Positions 35,701 through 43,769 of a stretch of DNA of 64,000 nucleotides are shown piece by piece. This DNA comes from MVRV01 sp964469905 (lineage in GTDB: Bacteria > Desulfobacterota > Syntrophia > Syntrophales > Smithellaceae): positions 1-64,000 of the forward strand of contig CAYXZW010000009.1 in assembly GCA_964469905.1 (NCBI GenBank). Reading direction: 5' to 3'. Below the pieces are notes generated by a model. That model was not told the origin of the DNA and searched no databases. It was given only the letters and a program-made list of their open reading frames with translations. Each line of letters begins with the position of its first letter. Position 1 is the first letter of the stretch. The position numbers were made by a program, and so were the translations under genes.

Positions 35701-36693
35701 AAAATGATCAGGTGCAGTGAATTTGGTAAAATGTTCGCCAATCACTTCCTCCGAGGCATACCCCAGCATTTTACCGGTAGAATAATTGATAAAATTAACA
35801 CATCCGTTGAGATCGGTTTCAAAATAGGTATCTTCCATATCTTCAAGGATGGTACGGTATTTGTCCTCGCTTTCACGAAGGGCATCTTCAGCCGTCCGAC
35901 GTTCAGCGATCTCCACCGCAAGTGCCGTGTTTTTCGTCTGAAGATCATTGTTAGATATTTTGAGACTTTCCGACATCAGATTGACGGCCTCTATCGACCG
36001 AACGGCCTTGATGAGACTGCGCTTGATCTGAGTGGCTACAAGGCCGGTAATGACCCCCGTCAGCAGCAGAATAATACCGCGGACAATATGAACATCAGAC
36101 TGGCCGAGCATGCCGGTCTGTATGTCCGGGGGAAGAGTGTACCTGATATAAAAGGAAATGCCGATATATTCGGCAGCGGCTGCAGCTCCGGTAAAAAAAC
36201 AGAGCGAAAAAGAAAGCCGTAAAGCCGACAGCGCAATAAATATAAAATACAGAAATACGACCGGACTGGAAAAAGGATCCATGCTGGAGTAATATCTCAC
36301 GCTGAAATATATGAGGGCTGTAGGGATACTCACCTCGATTAAGGCATTGAAATAACGGAAGCGCTGCGGAAACCATAGCCCCTTTTTTGTAAAAAAATTA
36401 AAGGCAGAGATGAAACCAAGTTCATATAAAGCGGCACAGAAAAAAACGGCCATGAGCCAGTATGAAAGGGGATGTCCGTGGTGGATTACTGCGGAATTCA
36501 TGTTGATTAAGAACTGGATATTGCTGCCCTTGATCGTGGCAAATAAATAAAGAATACCCAGTAAAAGAAATATAATAAACACAACAAGCCCTCGAAGAAG
36601 CTCACTTTTCAAGCTTTCTTTCAGGAACTCTCTCTCGGCTGTTGTCATAGACAGCACTTTTTCCTGGCTGCGCTTATAAATTCTTGATTTCAT
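32785..36693 (-). CDS. Membrane hybrid sensor histidine kinase (PAS-PAS-HK-REC-REC-Hpt)
   Basis: A 1302-residue multi-domain kinase. Residues about 30-225 hold six or seven hydrophobic segments, a membrane sensor module. Two PAS/PAC domains follow (about 272-395 and 400-520). The HisKA domain carries the phospho-His in MSHEIRTPMNAI, and the ATPase domain has NALKFTDAG, DTGIGM and GGTGLGL. Two receivers follow: VLVVDDNPTAREIL with LVLMDWKMPGMDG, and VLLIEDNEINQQVA with LVFMDMQMPVMDG. A C-terminal Hpt domain has the phospho-His in AHTVKGTAANL. This is a complete phosphorelay in one chain, able to pass phosphate to the two response regulators downstream. The stimulus is unknown. Confidence 0.93.
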   Translation of the reverse strand: MKSRIYKRSQEKVLSMTTAEREFLKESLKSELLRGLVVFIIFLLLGILYLFATIKGSNIQFLINMNSAVIHHGHPLSYWLMAVFFCAALYELGFISAFNFFTKKGLWFPQRFRYFNALIEVSIPTALIYFSVRYYSSMDPFSSPVVFLYFIFIALSALRLSFSLCFFTGAAAAAEYIGISFYIRYTLPPDIQTGMLGQSDVHIVRGIILLLTGVITGLVATQIKRSLIKAVRSIEAVNLMSESLKISNNDLQTKNTALAVEIAERRTAEDALRESEDKYRTILEDMEDTYFETDLNGCVNFINYSTGKMLGYASEEVIGEHFTKFTAPDHFESTRNYYKEIYQTGIPGKPFYWTALKKNGEYALTEIVASLIRDKKGNPVGFRAIGRDIMERKRAEEELRQAEEKYRSIFHNSTEGLFQATQDGRLLAANPTLATTFGYDTPEDFMKNVEDIFNRSLYCDCASGNVFRDAVLANGSVHDFEFRAYRKDGSIIDASLNSHVILDSSGHVLYIEGALKDVTEKKRIEELKIAKEVAEAATRSKSEFLANMSHEIRTPMNAITGLSTLALKTDLTPKQRDYLIKIESSARTLLGIINDTLDFSKIEAGKLTLETINFDMDDVLNNLSNVVGMKAMEKDLELLFDVDGNVPDTLIGDPLRLGQVLLNLTGNALKFTDAGQISVRVERAQEEDEEKEAATKSTQLRFTVSDTGIGMTTEHAQRLFQAFSQADGSTTRKYGGTGLGLTISKRLVEMMGGDIQVESEPGRGSRFTFTVRFGIPEEVSKLRHELPIDIKGMRVLVVDDNPTAREILNDALESFSFEVSQVATGPEAIAELETAATDRPYKLVLMDWKMPGMDGIEASRQIRANAKLALMPEIIMVTAYGQEEIRSQAEAAGIFAFLVKPVSRSLMFDTIMEVFGRDVDDKHFRPGHLTRHYQPHVSEELKDIQGARVLLIEDNEINQQVASELLEQVGMVVTVAENGKKGMDAVQSFAYDLVFMDMQMPVMDGYTATKEIRKWEESLPDMSAGTRPRVPIVAMTAHAMVGERERCIEAGMDDYLSKPIDQDNLYAILLKWIKPGERDISSIRKNHLGDKEDVTLPPELPGVNVADGLRRVGGNRNLYIKLLVDFANKYGSVAEEIWGLIEAGDLPAAARVAHTVKGTAANLSVTGVQDAAQELEAVIVGKGSADYALCLSRLARELQPIVDSLKTIKQAGKERPSTPDVCIDPANVVPLLIELARLLAENNVDAEICFETIRANIDSSLFNKEMEELEFHLANFDFTNALNPLRRIALQMNISLEGKENG

Positions 36694-37275
36694 ATATCCT
36701 GCCTAATTATTTATGCTTTTTCATCGTCGTTTAAAGGTATCATAAAACCCATTATTCTTACTGTCAAATTTATTTTTTGAGTCGAACATACCGGCTATAT
36801 TTAGTTGCTACTGGTTTTTTCCGTTTGCCGCCTCGTTTACCGGCGATGCCAAATTATATCAATCATACATACGTTGGCTCCAGCCACACAAAGAACCAGA
36901 CTCCAATCTTTTAATCAGGTATACCACATTATTTTTGAAATAACATTGTTGATACTGAATTGAAATACAGCCTTTTATAAAGGCTGACGATTTGTGTGTT
37001 ACAGGAATCTATACGCACAATAGCAAAACTATCGCAGCATAGATAAAGACGCCTGTACTGTATGCGGAGTAGCGTCTCTAAGGCGAAGAAAAGGAGAGTA
37101 AAGGAGGAACTTTATGGGATTGGCTCCCATTTTTTTCAGTTCCAGAACAGGTGCGACGCAAACACCTTAAAGGTCAAGTTACATCACGTCGTCACCATAA
37201 TAAAAGCAGCCTCCCGTAACGATAATCTAGAAACCGCGTTAACAGAAGAAAATAGTTATATTTACTTCCAGCTAA
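36694..37275. other. Long intergenic region
   Basis: About 580 AT-rich bases between the hybrid kinase start and the ferredoxin-like gene end. It contains a perfect hairpin CAGCCTTT-TAT-AAAGGCTG (36968-36986). It also has an 18-codon plus-strand frame at 37114-37170 with a strong AGGAGG six bases upstream but no recognisable product. I see no conserved RNA or gene fragment otherwise. Confidence 0.4.
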
Positions 37276-38340
37276 TCAGACAATCCCCCTGTTCCTGGCA
37301 ATCTGCATCATCTGTTCGCTGCTTGTTGCCGGCGGTATACGCCTAGCCGCAGCGTCCTTTGCTTTGATGCTCATAGAGTTAACAGGACAGGTGGTAACGC
37401 ATAATCCGCAGCCAATACAACGGTCAAGGTTTATTTCTGCAATGCCGTCGATCATGGTGATAGCGTCCATCTGGCATCGATCCAGGCATATTTCGCAGCC
37501 CGTACAGCTTTCTCTGTTAGCAACAGCCTGATAATTGGAAAAAACGAGCTCAGCCGGTTTGGAATATTTTTTTACAGCGCCGAGAACGCCGCAGCAGTCG
37601 CCGCAACAGTTGCACATTCCCGCAGGGTTCTGTGCAGTACCGGGTTGTGTTACCAGCCCTGCCTCCTGTGCTTTAGTCAGAAGTTCGATGGCTTCTTCGA
37701 GATTCACACGTCTGCCCATTTTGTTGTCGATATAATAACGGGCCATGGAGCCGAACATGAAACATGCTTCAAGAGGCTTTCCGCACCCCTTGCCGGAAAT
37801 ATTTTTTTCTTTCCTGCAGATACATTCAGTCACGACAATTATTTCATTTTTTTCCAAAATGGCCCGGGCATCATCGAAGGCAGCAATATGATGCTCCACG
37901 GTAATAGATTCATGAACCGGCACAGTCCGGAGGAACATCCCTTGAACATCTGCAATGGCCTGATGAAATCCCTGATCGAAATACTGCTCCATTATCTCAA
38001 CCATTTCGCGGTCAAGCCGCTTGACATGGAATTCCAGTAGTCCGTGCATAAACGGGATAGCTCCGTATTTAAGTGATTCCCCTTTTTTGAGCCGGAAAAG
38101 TAATCCCCTCCGAGCCATATCTTCAAGCTGTGAAGCCACTTCCTCTGCCGGTTTTCCCAATCGAGCAGAAACTGTAGCCGGTTCTTCTACTAATGGTGAC
38201 ATATTGAGGAACATCTCAGCATCTTTTTCTGTGAATAGCCGTTTCAGTATGGTTATTTCAATCCCTGTCTTTGTAGCTGGAAATCCCAACGAATAAGAAT
38301 CCAGGCGTATTTGTAAATCGCGAAAAATATTATCTGACAT
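37276..38340 (-). CDS. 4Fe-4S ferredoxin-type protein with N-terminal regulatory-like region
   Basis: A 354-residue cytoplasmic protein. The C-terminus carries two [4Fe-4S] motifs, CTGCEICLDRCQ and CIGCGLCVTTCP. A cysteine-rich stretch (CICRKEKNISGKGCGKPLE, then CNCCGDCC) lies in the middle. The first 130 residues look like a winged-helix-like fold with MARRGLLFRLKKGE. Proteins of this layout are common in sulfate reducers and syntrophs and are annotated only as 4Fe-4S binding proteins; no reaction is known. ATG 38340 has AAGGAG seven bases upstream. A strong promoter lies at 38387-38415. Confidence 0.8.
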   Translation of the reverse strand: MSDNIFRDLQIRLDSYSLGFPATKTGIEITILKRLFTEKDAEMFLNMSPLVEEPATVSARLGKPAEEVASQLEDMARRGLLFRLKKGESLKYGAIPFMHGLLEFHVKRLDREMVEIMEQYFDQGFHQAIADVQGMFLRTVPVHESITVEHHIAAFDDARAILEKNEIIVVTECICRKEKNISGKGCGKPLEACFMFGSMARYYIDNKMGRRVNLEEAIELLTKAQEAGLVTQPGTAQNPAGMCNCCGDCCGVLGAVKKYSKPAELVFSNYQAVANRESCTGCEICLDRCQMDAITMIDGIAEINLDRCIGCGLCVTTCPVNSMSIKAKDAAARRIPPATSSEQMMQIARNRGIV

Positions 38341-38386
38341 AGCTGTTCTCCTTTTGCTTGACAAAAGATTACCTGTTCATCGTTGA

Positions 38387-38430
38387 GCTATAAGAACTTC
38401 GGTCTTTTATGTCAAGGAAATCTTAAACAC
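38387..38430 (-). promoter_or_regulatory. Sigma70-like promoter with conserved upstream box, second copy
   Basis: Minus strand: TTGACA (38410-38415), 17 bases, TATAGC (38387-38392). The upstream GTGTTTAAGATTTCC (38416-38430) matches the box before the promoter at 1649-1692. Between promoter and start codon, CTTTTG-N5-CAAAAG (38351-38367) can form a hairpin that touches the ribosome binding site. Confidence 0.65.
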
Positions 38431-38569
38431 ATAATGTTTAATGAGGTGCTTATGTTTGTCGGTCATGAATTATCTTTATTGTGTATTCAAGTCCTGAATT
38501 TTTGTCGTGATTTGAGTTCGGTGGATTTCAGGAAGGACACCGTATTCTTGTTCAGATCAATCTCACAAT

Positions 38570-39145
38570 CTACTTCGCCTGCCGGATTTTTTGGATAGCT
38601 CTATCCAGGTCAACTACCATGGAACTTGCAACCTTTTTTTCAATGGCATAGGCTTTACTTTCGTTTTGCCGGATGCGGTTCTTAATCTCTTCAGTCACAC
38701 CATAACGCTGAATGATATCTTCGACTCGTTCCGTAATACTGACGATCCTGTCGTGCATCACCCTCTTGTCGGCGTAATGAATAATCTCTCGTTCTTCCAA
38801 TTTTGCCTGAGGATTGAAATCAAGAAGGAATACATGTTGCCGCACGATCTCGCCGACTCGCCCGAATCCCAGCTCCTGCAAAAGCTCTCCACCGGATTGA
38901 TCATGCGGTTCTCTTGTTTTTAAAGATCTCGTCTTGGTTATGTCATGAAGCAGTGCCGCGGCCATAACCAGATTCCTGTTTACGGATGCCCTGTTTTTCA
39001 GGTTGTCTGTTATTGCCAGAGATACACGCATCACCTGTTGAGAATGGGCAATGATATTCGGCAACATACAGTATTTTTCCATGAGTTCATGGCATTCCTC
39101 CGGCGAAGGAATTCTATCCATAAGAGATGCAGGAGCGCTTGTCAT
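38570..39145 (-). CDS. HD domain phosphohydrolase
   Basis: A 191-residue HD-superfamily protein. Metal ligands are His in NIIAHSQQV, the HD pair in AALLHDITK, and Asp in HYADKRVMHDR. Proteins of this size hydrolyse phosphomonoesters or cyclic nucleotides or act on tRNA ends; the substrate is not evident here. AAAGG precedes the start. It is a stand-alone gene, with the ferredoxin-like gene 230 bases downstream on the same strand. Confidence 0.85.
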   Translation of the reverse strand: MTSAPASLMDRIPSPEECHELMEKYCMLPNIIAHSQQVMRVSLAITDNLKNRASVNRNLVMAAALLHDITKTRSLKTREPHDQSGGELLQELGFGRVGEIVRQHVFLLDFNPQAKLEEREIIHYADKRVMHDRIVSITERVEDIIQRYGVTEEIKNRIRQNESKAYAIEKKVASSMVVDLDRAIQKIRQAK

Positions 39146-39332
39146 ATTTTACCTTTCACGCACTGTTTGTATCATAAGTAAAGTCAGAGTTCAGCCATTT
39201 TTTGATTATTTTCAATTGATATATTTTAAATGCATATACTTTGCTGCTTGTGTTTACAGGTCGTCCTGTGTTAAATTATTTCAAAAACCAATAGCAATAT
39301 TTTGCCAATAAACACACAAAGGAAACAAAGTA

Positions 39333-40085
39333 TTGGACGCTGCCGAAGTATCAAAAGAAGATTTATTCAAGGCCTGCGAATCTCTATTCGGGACGGATAT
39401 CGATGTGTCGGTCGAGTTTCTCCGCTACCTGAAGCCGGCTGGTGTGAAAGCGGCCTATAGGAAAAAGGCTCTGGAGACTCATCCTGATCGCGCTGTATTA
39501 CTTGATGGTCAGGCAGATTTCATGGAAACACGTTTTAAAGAGGTCAATCTGGCCTACCACCTTTTGCAGGAATTCCTGAGTTGCCCCTGGAAATATTCCC
39601 TCGACGAGGCCGGTGCAATTTATAAGTGCAGACAGGCACCGGTAAGGCCTGCCGCCCGCCGGAAGACACACAGTCCGAAAGCCGAGCCTTTGTATCGGGG
39701 CAGGATGCCGTCGCGCAGACTTTTGTTCGGGCAATATCTTTACTATGCAGGGCATATATCCCTGGCCAGCATGATTAAAGCGATTGTCTGGCAAAGATTG
39801 CAGCGGCCATCGATCGGCGCTATTGCCGCAAGCTGGGGATGGATAGAGGGTACTGATATTCTGGATGTTCTGCGTTCCCGCCGTTTCGGCGAAAAATTCG
39901 GCGAGTGTGCGCTGCGCCGCGGCTACATTTCCAAATATCAATTAATGCTGTTGCTTGACCGCCAGCGAACCATTCAGCCGCAAATTGGGGGATATTTCAT
40001 TGAACAGGGCATGCTTAATTCTCTCCAGCTTTATCGAACTATGGCCGAGATGAAGAAGCATAACAAGAAGTTCTGGTCTTACTAG
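39333..40085 (+). CDS. J-domain protein with C-terminal helical repeat domain
   Basis: A 250-residue protein. An N-terminal DnaJ-like J domain contains the invariant HPD tripeptide (residues 50-52, LETHPDRA) followed by a helix-forming FKEVNLAYHLLQEF. A basic linker (about 105-125) follows. The last 120 residues contain FGQYLYYAGHISLASMIKAI and a related FGECALRRGYISKYQLMLLL block, which resemble the MshEN repeats of type II/IV secretion ATPases. The start is a TTG with AGGA upstream. A partner Hsp70 is not in the window. The function is unknown; it could link chaperone activity to cyclic di-GMP or secretion. Confidence 0.72.
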   Translation: MDAAEVSKEDLFKACESLFGTDIDVSVEFLRYLKPAGVKAAYRKKALETHPDRAVLLDGQADFMETRFKEVNLAYHLLQEFLSCPWKYSLDEAGAIYKCRQAPVRPAARRKTHSPKAEPLYRGRMPSRRLLFGQYLYYAGHISLASMIKAIVWQRLQRPSIGAIAASWGWIEGTDILDVLRSRRFGEKFGECALRRGYISKYQLMLLLDRQRTIQPQIGGYFIEQGMLNSLQLYRTMAEMKKHNKKFWSY

Positions 40086-40105
40086 ACAGGATGCCTTAAT
40101 CTATT

Positions 40106-40119
40106 CGCCCCAAAGGGCG
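40106..40119. terminator. Short GC hairpin after the J-domain gene
   Basis: CGCCC-CAAA-GGGCG forms a perfect 5-bp stem 20 bases after the stop. No T-run follows, so termination may be weak. Confidence 0.4.
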
Positions 40120-40136
40120 GGGAACATGACCCACTG

Positions 40137-40178
40137 GATCCCGGATAGCTCCGCCTGCCGGACTTCGCTTTCGGGATC
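40137..40178. repeat. REP-like palindromic element
   Basis: GATCCCG (40137-40143) pairs with CGGGATC (40172-40178) around a GC-rich centre, between two convergent genes. Similar in kind to the element at 53877-53906. Confidence 0.5.
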
Positions 40179-40233
40179 AATTCCACTAACGCTTCAAACA
40201 GCACTTCGCTTGTTTTCAGCGTGTGTCATTGAT

Positions 40234-41055
40234 TTACTTTTTTGCAGAAAATAGCTTTTGGAAAAACCCTCCTGCTTTTTTGCCATCAGCACTGCTATTA
40301 TTGGATTGAGCCTTATCGATCTTCAGCAAATAATCATAAAGCACCTTGGCTTCTTTAAATTCCGGGTTTAATTTCAGGGCCTTGTCCAGGAATTCTTCCG
40401 CCTTGTCCCGCTTGCCTTCCTCAAAATAGACACGAGCTATATTGTAAAGTAAATTCTCATCTTCTGAAGATATCGTAATTGCTTTAGAATAATTTTTAAC
40501 TGCCTCAGTATAGTTTTTTATTTCGCGGCTCTGCATACCCAAAGTATTATAGTGCAGAACAATTCCCCCCCGAATTTCTTCACTCTCCTTGATTATATCC
40601 AGCGCCGGCGGCAGATTTTCCTGATCGATGAAAACAATGGCTTGTTCGATTTTATTGCGCATTTTTTCCTGCTGCGCTTGTTTTTCCCGGTCAATTTCCA
40701 GCCTTTGCGCTTCGGCAGCTTCTTCGTCCTTTTGCACTTTCTGCACAATTTCCTCTTCCTGTGCTGTAATCATGCTCTTCATGAATTCCAGATTTGTAGC
40801 CAGGTCGGTATCACCAAAGGTGAACTCGCCGAAGATTTCTTTGAATTTTTTATGTGCGGAAAGATTTTTCAGAAATCCCTCGATGCCTTCATGGAGCTCT
40901 TTCTTCTCCTTTTCGGTCATGGGAATAGCCGACATCCGATCGATGATTTCTTTGAAGGAAATTAAGCAGGCCGCTATCTTGCCCTGCTTGACATGCAACT
41001 CACAAGCATGAAAACGGCGAAACAGTTCACTGATGTTAGAGATCTTTGCAGCCAT
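40234..41055 (-). CDS. TPR repeat protein
   Basis: A 273-residue soluble protein. Residues 1-150 are helical and strongly charged (EEIVQKVQKDEEAAEAQRLE). Residues about 150-255 carry three tetratricopeptide repeats (YNTLGMQSREIKNYTEAVKN, YSKAITIS, and LYNIARVYFEEGKRDKAEEF). TPRs bind partner proteins. The gene lies 15 bases after a histidine kinase gene, the third in a run of receiver-TPR protein, kinase and TPR protein. A scaffold role in that signalling system is likely. Confidence 0.82.
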   Translation of the reverse strand: MAAKISNISELFRRFHACELHVKQGKIAACLISFKEIIDRMSAIPMTEKEKKELHEGIEGFLKNLSAHKKFKEIFGEFTFGDTDLATNLEFMKSMITAQEEEIVQKVQKDEEAAEAQRLEIDREKQAQQEKMRNKIEQAIVFIDQENLPPALDIIKESEEIRGGIVLHYNTLGMQSREIKNYTEAVKNYSKAITISSEDENLLYNIARVYFEEGKRDKAEEFLDKALKLNPEFKEAKVLYDYLLKIDKAQSNNSSADGKKAGGFFQKLFSAKK

Positions 41056-41070
41056 TTGTCATTACCTTTC

Positions 41071-41763
41071 CTAAGGTATGTAAATCGAAAATACTCCACC
41101 ATTAAATGTGCCACCATTAGCAATAGATATATAACCATTCTTTTCGTTTTTTACATGCATAGCGGAAACCATTTCGGAAAAATATATACCGAGACCGGTG
41201 CTGCCGGTTTGAAAATCTATTCCCTTCTTAAATTCCGGATTGCTATTTTCATTAAAAAGCATGGACGGCGGATAACCGGCACCGTCATCTTCAATCCGCA
41301 TCACGAGGTAGCTGTTTTCCACGCCGGCGCTGAGTTTAACTTTTTCTTTCGTATAGCGAAAGGAATTGTTGATAACGTTATCAAGAACCCCGGCAATAAG
41401 GTTGCGGTCCAGTGCCCAGAAAAGATCCGGGTCGCAGTTCGTTTCTATTTTTATCCCCCGGGCTTTCAGCAGCGATTCATGCTGGATGGACACATCTTCG
41501 AGAATATCACGAATCGAATGAAAGTCGATATTAATGGCCAGTTGCGATTTTTCCGCCTTATACAGGGAAAGCAGGCGGATTAAACCGTGATTCAAACGCT
41601 TAATTTCATATTGCAGGTTGTAAAATTCGCCATGAGAAGGACAGCCCTGTTCACGGCAGTTGGCTATTATATCTTCCAGATTATTAAAGAGAAGCCCCAG
41701 CGAATTTTTGGTATCGTGCAACGTAGACGCCAGAATGTCCGAAAAATCCATTTTATCAGTCAT
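41071..41763 (-). CDS. Histidine kinase (GHKL ATPase)
   Basis: A 230-residue soluble kinase without sensor domain. The dimerisation/phospho-acceptor region is near the start, with the likely phospho-His in LASTLHDTKNSLGLL. The GHKL ATPase domain has LDNVINNSFRYT (N box), RIEDDGAGYP (G1) and STGLGIYFSEMV (G2). It lies 3 bases downstream of a receiver-TPR gene, so the pair forms a two-component system, with input presumably through protein contacts. Confidence 0.87.
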   Translation of the reverse strand: MTDKMDFSDILASTLHDTKNSLGLLFNNLEDIIANCREQGCPSHGEFYNLQYEIKRLNHGLIRLLSLYKAEKSQLAINIDFHSIRDILEDVSIQHESLLKARGIKIETNCDPDLFWALDRNLIAGVLDNVINNSFRYTKEKVKLSAGVENSYLVMRIEDDGAGYPPSMLFNENSNPEFKKGIDFQTGSTGLGIYFSEMVSAMHVKNEKNGYISIANGGTFNGGVFSIYIP

Positions 41764-41766
41764 GTT

Positions 41767-43398
41767 TCAATCCCCGGAAATCAGTTCATTGTACATTGCC
41801 AGGAGCATCGGAATATCCTTAAAACTTTCGTCAATTTTTCTTACTCTGTCAAGATAAGTTTTTACTTTATCCAAGTTCGGTTCACTGGTGCCGTTTTCTT
41901 TCATGAAAAGCATCAGAATCTGCGCCGCATTAGCATTGATTATTTTATTATCCGGCAACCGAGCGGCGGCTCTCTCAAAGTAAGCAATAGCTTCCGTCAG
42001 TTTACCATCCGAAGCCAGCTCGACACCTTCATTATTCAGCCGAATTATTTCCTGCCTGCTTTCCTCGATAATTTTCACGCCGCTTTCTTCCATGCCGGTT
42101 TCGCGAAAAACCGTGCGGACGTTATCCAGCATTTCATTATTGTCATGATTATCCTGAACTACCTGCCTGATTATTTCCGTACCTTTTTTATTATCGCCGT
42201 TAACAATATAAGCTCTGGCCAGTTCGAGTTTTAGATCGCCAGGAATTTGTCCGGCTAAATCGTCCATGATTTTTTGCGCTGCAGTCATCGCGCTGCGCGC
42301 TTCGCTATCTTTGCCCAGTTTTTTATAAACGTAACTTTCTGCTATGCTGATATTCAGCCCGGCGTTGCTCTCCTCAGGAAAAGCCTTCCGTGCCCTGACC
42401 AGAACCTTTAAACCTTCTTCCGGATTATCACTCTGCACCAATGTCTTGGCCAAATTGGTATAATCCACCGGACTTTTATAACAGGAATATTCCCCCAGCT
42501 TCACGGATGATTTATAAGCGTTTTCAGCAATGGGATAGTCTTCGTTGCGATAGGCAATATCTCCCAGATTCTTTTGCCGTAGGATTGCATGCGGCGAGAT
42601 GGTTGTTGCCTTCATCAATACTGCCTGGGCATCACCGGGGTTATTCATCTTTACCAGTGTTTTAGCGAGGTAATCATAAGCAGGCATTATTTTGTCATTT
42701 TTAGCAATAATGCTCTCAAAGATATTTTTCGCTTGCGAATATTGTCCAGTCATCAGGCAGCTTTTGCCACGTCCTAACGCCGCCCAGGCGACGTTTCCCA
42801 TAAGCAGAATTTTGTCGTAAAAATCGGCAGCCTCCTGATATGCACCTTTTTTCATTAGAATTTCACCCTTCAGTTTCATTATTTCCGAAAGGTTGCGGGG
42901 AGATCTTGCTATCAGATCGTCACACAAGGAAACTGCAGAGGAATAATTTTTTACAGCCAGTGCCTTTTCAATTTCGGCGAGGTTTTCCTTCTTTTCAATA
43001 AGATGTCTAATTTTCTTTTCCAGGAGTTCTTTGGGGAAGGGTTTCATTATATAATCGTCGGGTTGATATTCCGCCGCACCCATAATCATTTCCAGCGTGT
43101 TTTCCGCCGTTACTATAATAAAGATAGTGGAATAATGAATGTAATCGCGAAACTTACCCTCTTCCAGGACCTGCTGACCCGATTTCCCCTGTCCTAAATT
43201 GTAATCACAGAGAATAATGTCATACCTGCGCACGGCCATTTTCCCGATTGCTTCTTCTCCGGTAGCAACATCATCCAAATAAAGAACGCCCCAGGAACGC
43301 AGCATGTTTTTCATGGTCAGACGAAAATTAAAAAAATCGTCGACAACGAGTACTTTTTTCGCTTTCAGACTGGTGTTCTGTTGGGGATCGTTTTTCAT
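41767..43398 (-). CDS. Response regulator with long C-terminal TPR domain
   Basis: A 543-residue protein. The receiver (about 13-135) has VLVVDDFFNFRLTMKNML, phospho-acceptor Asp in IILCDYNLGQGKSG and Lys in YIMKPFPKE. From about residue 145 to the end it is built of tetratricopeptide repeats, for example WAALGRGKSCLMTGQYSQAK and LKGEILMKKGAYQEAADFYD. It has no DNA-binding domain, so it acts through protein contacts. The kinase gene follows after 3 bases and another TPR protein after that, one probable operon. The target is unknown. Confidence 0.88.
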   Translation of the reverse strand: MKNDPQQNTSLKAKKVLVVDDFFNFRLTMKNMLRSWGVLYLDDVATGEEAIGKMAVRRYDIILCDYNLGQGKSGQQVLEEGKFRDYIHYSTIFIIVTAENTLEMIMGAAEYQPDDYIMKPFPKELLEKKIRHLIEKKENLAEIEKALAVKNYSSAVSLCDDLIARSPRNLSEIMKLKGEILMKKGAYQEAADFYDKILLMGNVAWAALGRGKSCLMTGQYSQAKNIFESIIAKNDKIMPAYDYLAKTLVKMNNPGDAQAVLMKATTISPHAILRQKNLGDIAYRNEDYPIAENAYKSSVKLGEYSCYKSPVDYTNLAKTLVQSDNPEEGLKVLVRARKAFPEESNAGLNISIAESYVYKKLGKDSEARSAMTAAQKIMDDLAGQIPGDLKLELARAYIVNGDNKKGTEIIRQVVQDNHDNNEMLDNVRTVFRETGMEESGVKIIEESRQEIIRLNNEGVELASDGKLTEAIAYFERAAARLPDNKIINANAAQILMLFMKENGTSEPNLDKVKTYLDRVRKIDESFKDIPMLLAMYNELISGD

Positions 43399-43769
43399 TC
43401 GCGGCTCTCGATTAATCGTAACTCATTAACTAAAGCATAATACTTCGTCGGGCATGAGTAATCTTATGTGGCCTATATTATCATATTTTGGGATTTTGCT
43501 ATAAAAAATATATCCGGTGATTAAAGGAGCAAAAAAATACCCCCCGGAGGAGATCTCCGAGAGGTTTCGAGTTCCGTAAGTGCCGTTAGGTCATTATTGC
43601 TGGAATTTGTTAGATGAACTTATCCCGCAAAGCGAAGAGGCGCGGGGTTAGGGGATTACAATTTCCTTGTTACAGTTAACGAAGTTTCTTTTAACTTGCG
43701 ACTGGACGGGAAATATGGTTTAGAAAGACAGCTTTTTAGATTAAAAACTGCATAATTTTATTGGTTTGC
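43399..43769. other. Divergent intergenic region with small hairpins
   Basis: About 370 bases between the receiver-TPR operon and block B. Contains CGGAG-N5-CTCCG (43545-43559). It must hold promoters for both directions, but none is convincing by eye. No gene recognised. Confidence 0.4.

Noticed and set aside
36968..36986. Perfect 8-bp hairpin as terminator
   Set aside because: It has no T-run on either strand, and lies about 270 bases upstream of the kinase gene start, so it does not sit at a gene end; kept only as a note in the intergenic entry.
37114..37170. 18-codon frame behind a very strong Shine-Dalgarno
   Set aside because: Purine-rich sequence can mimic AGGAGG by chance; no downstream plus-strand gene for a leader to control within 2 kb and no known family.
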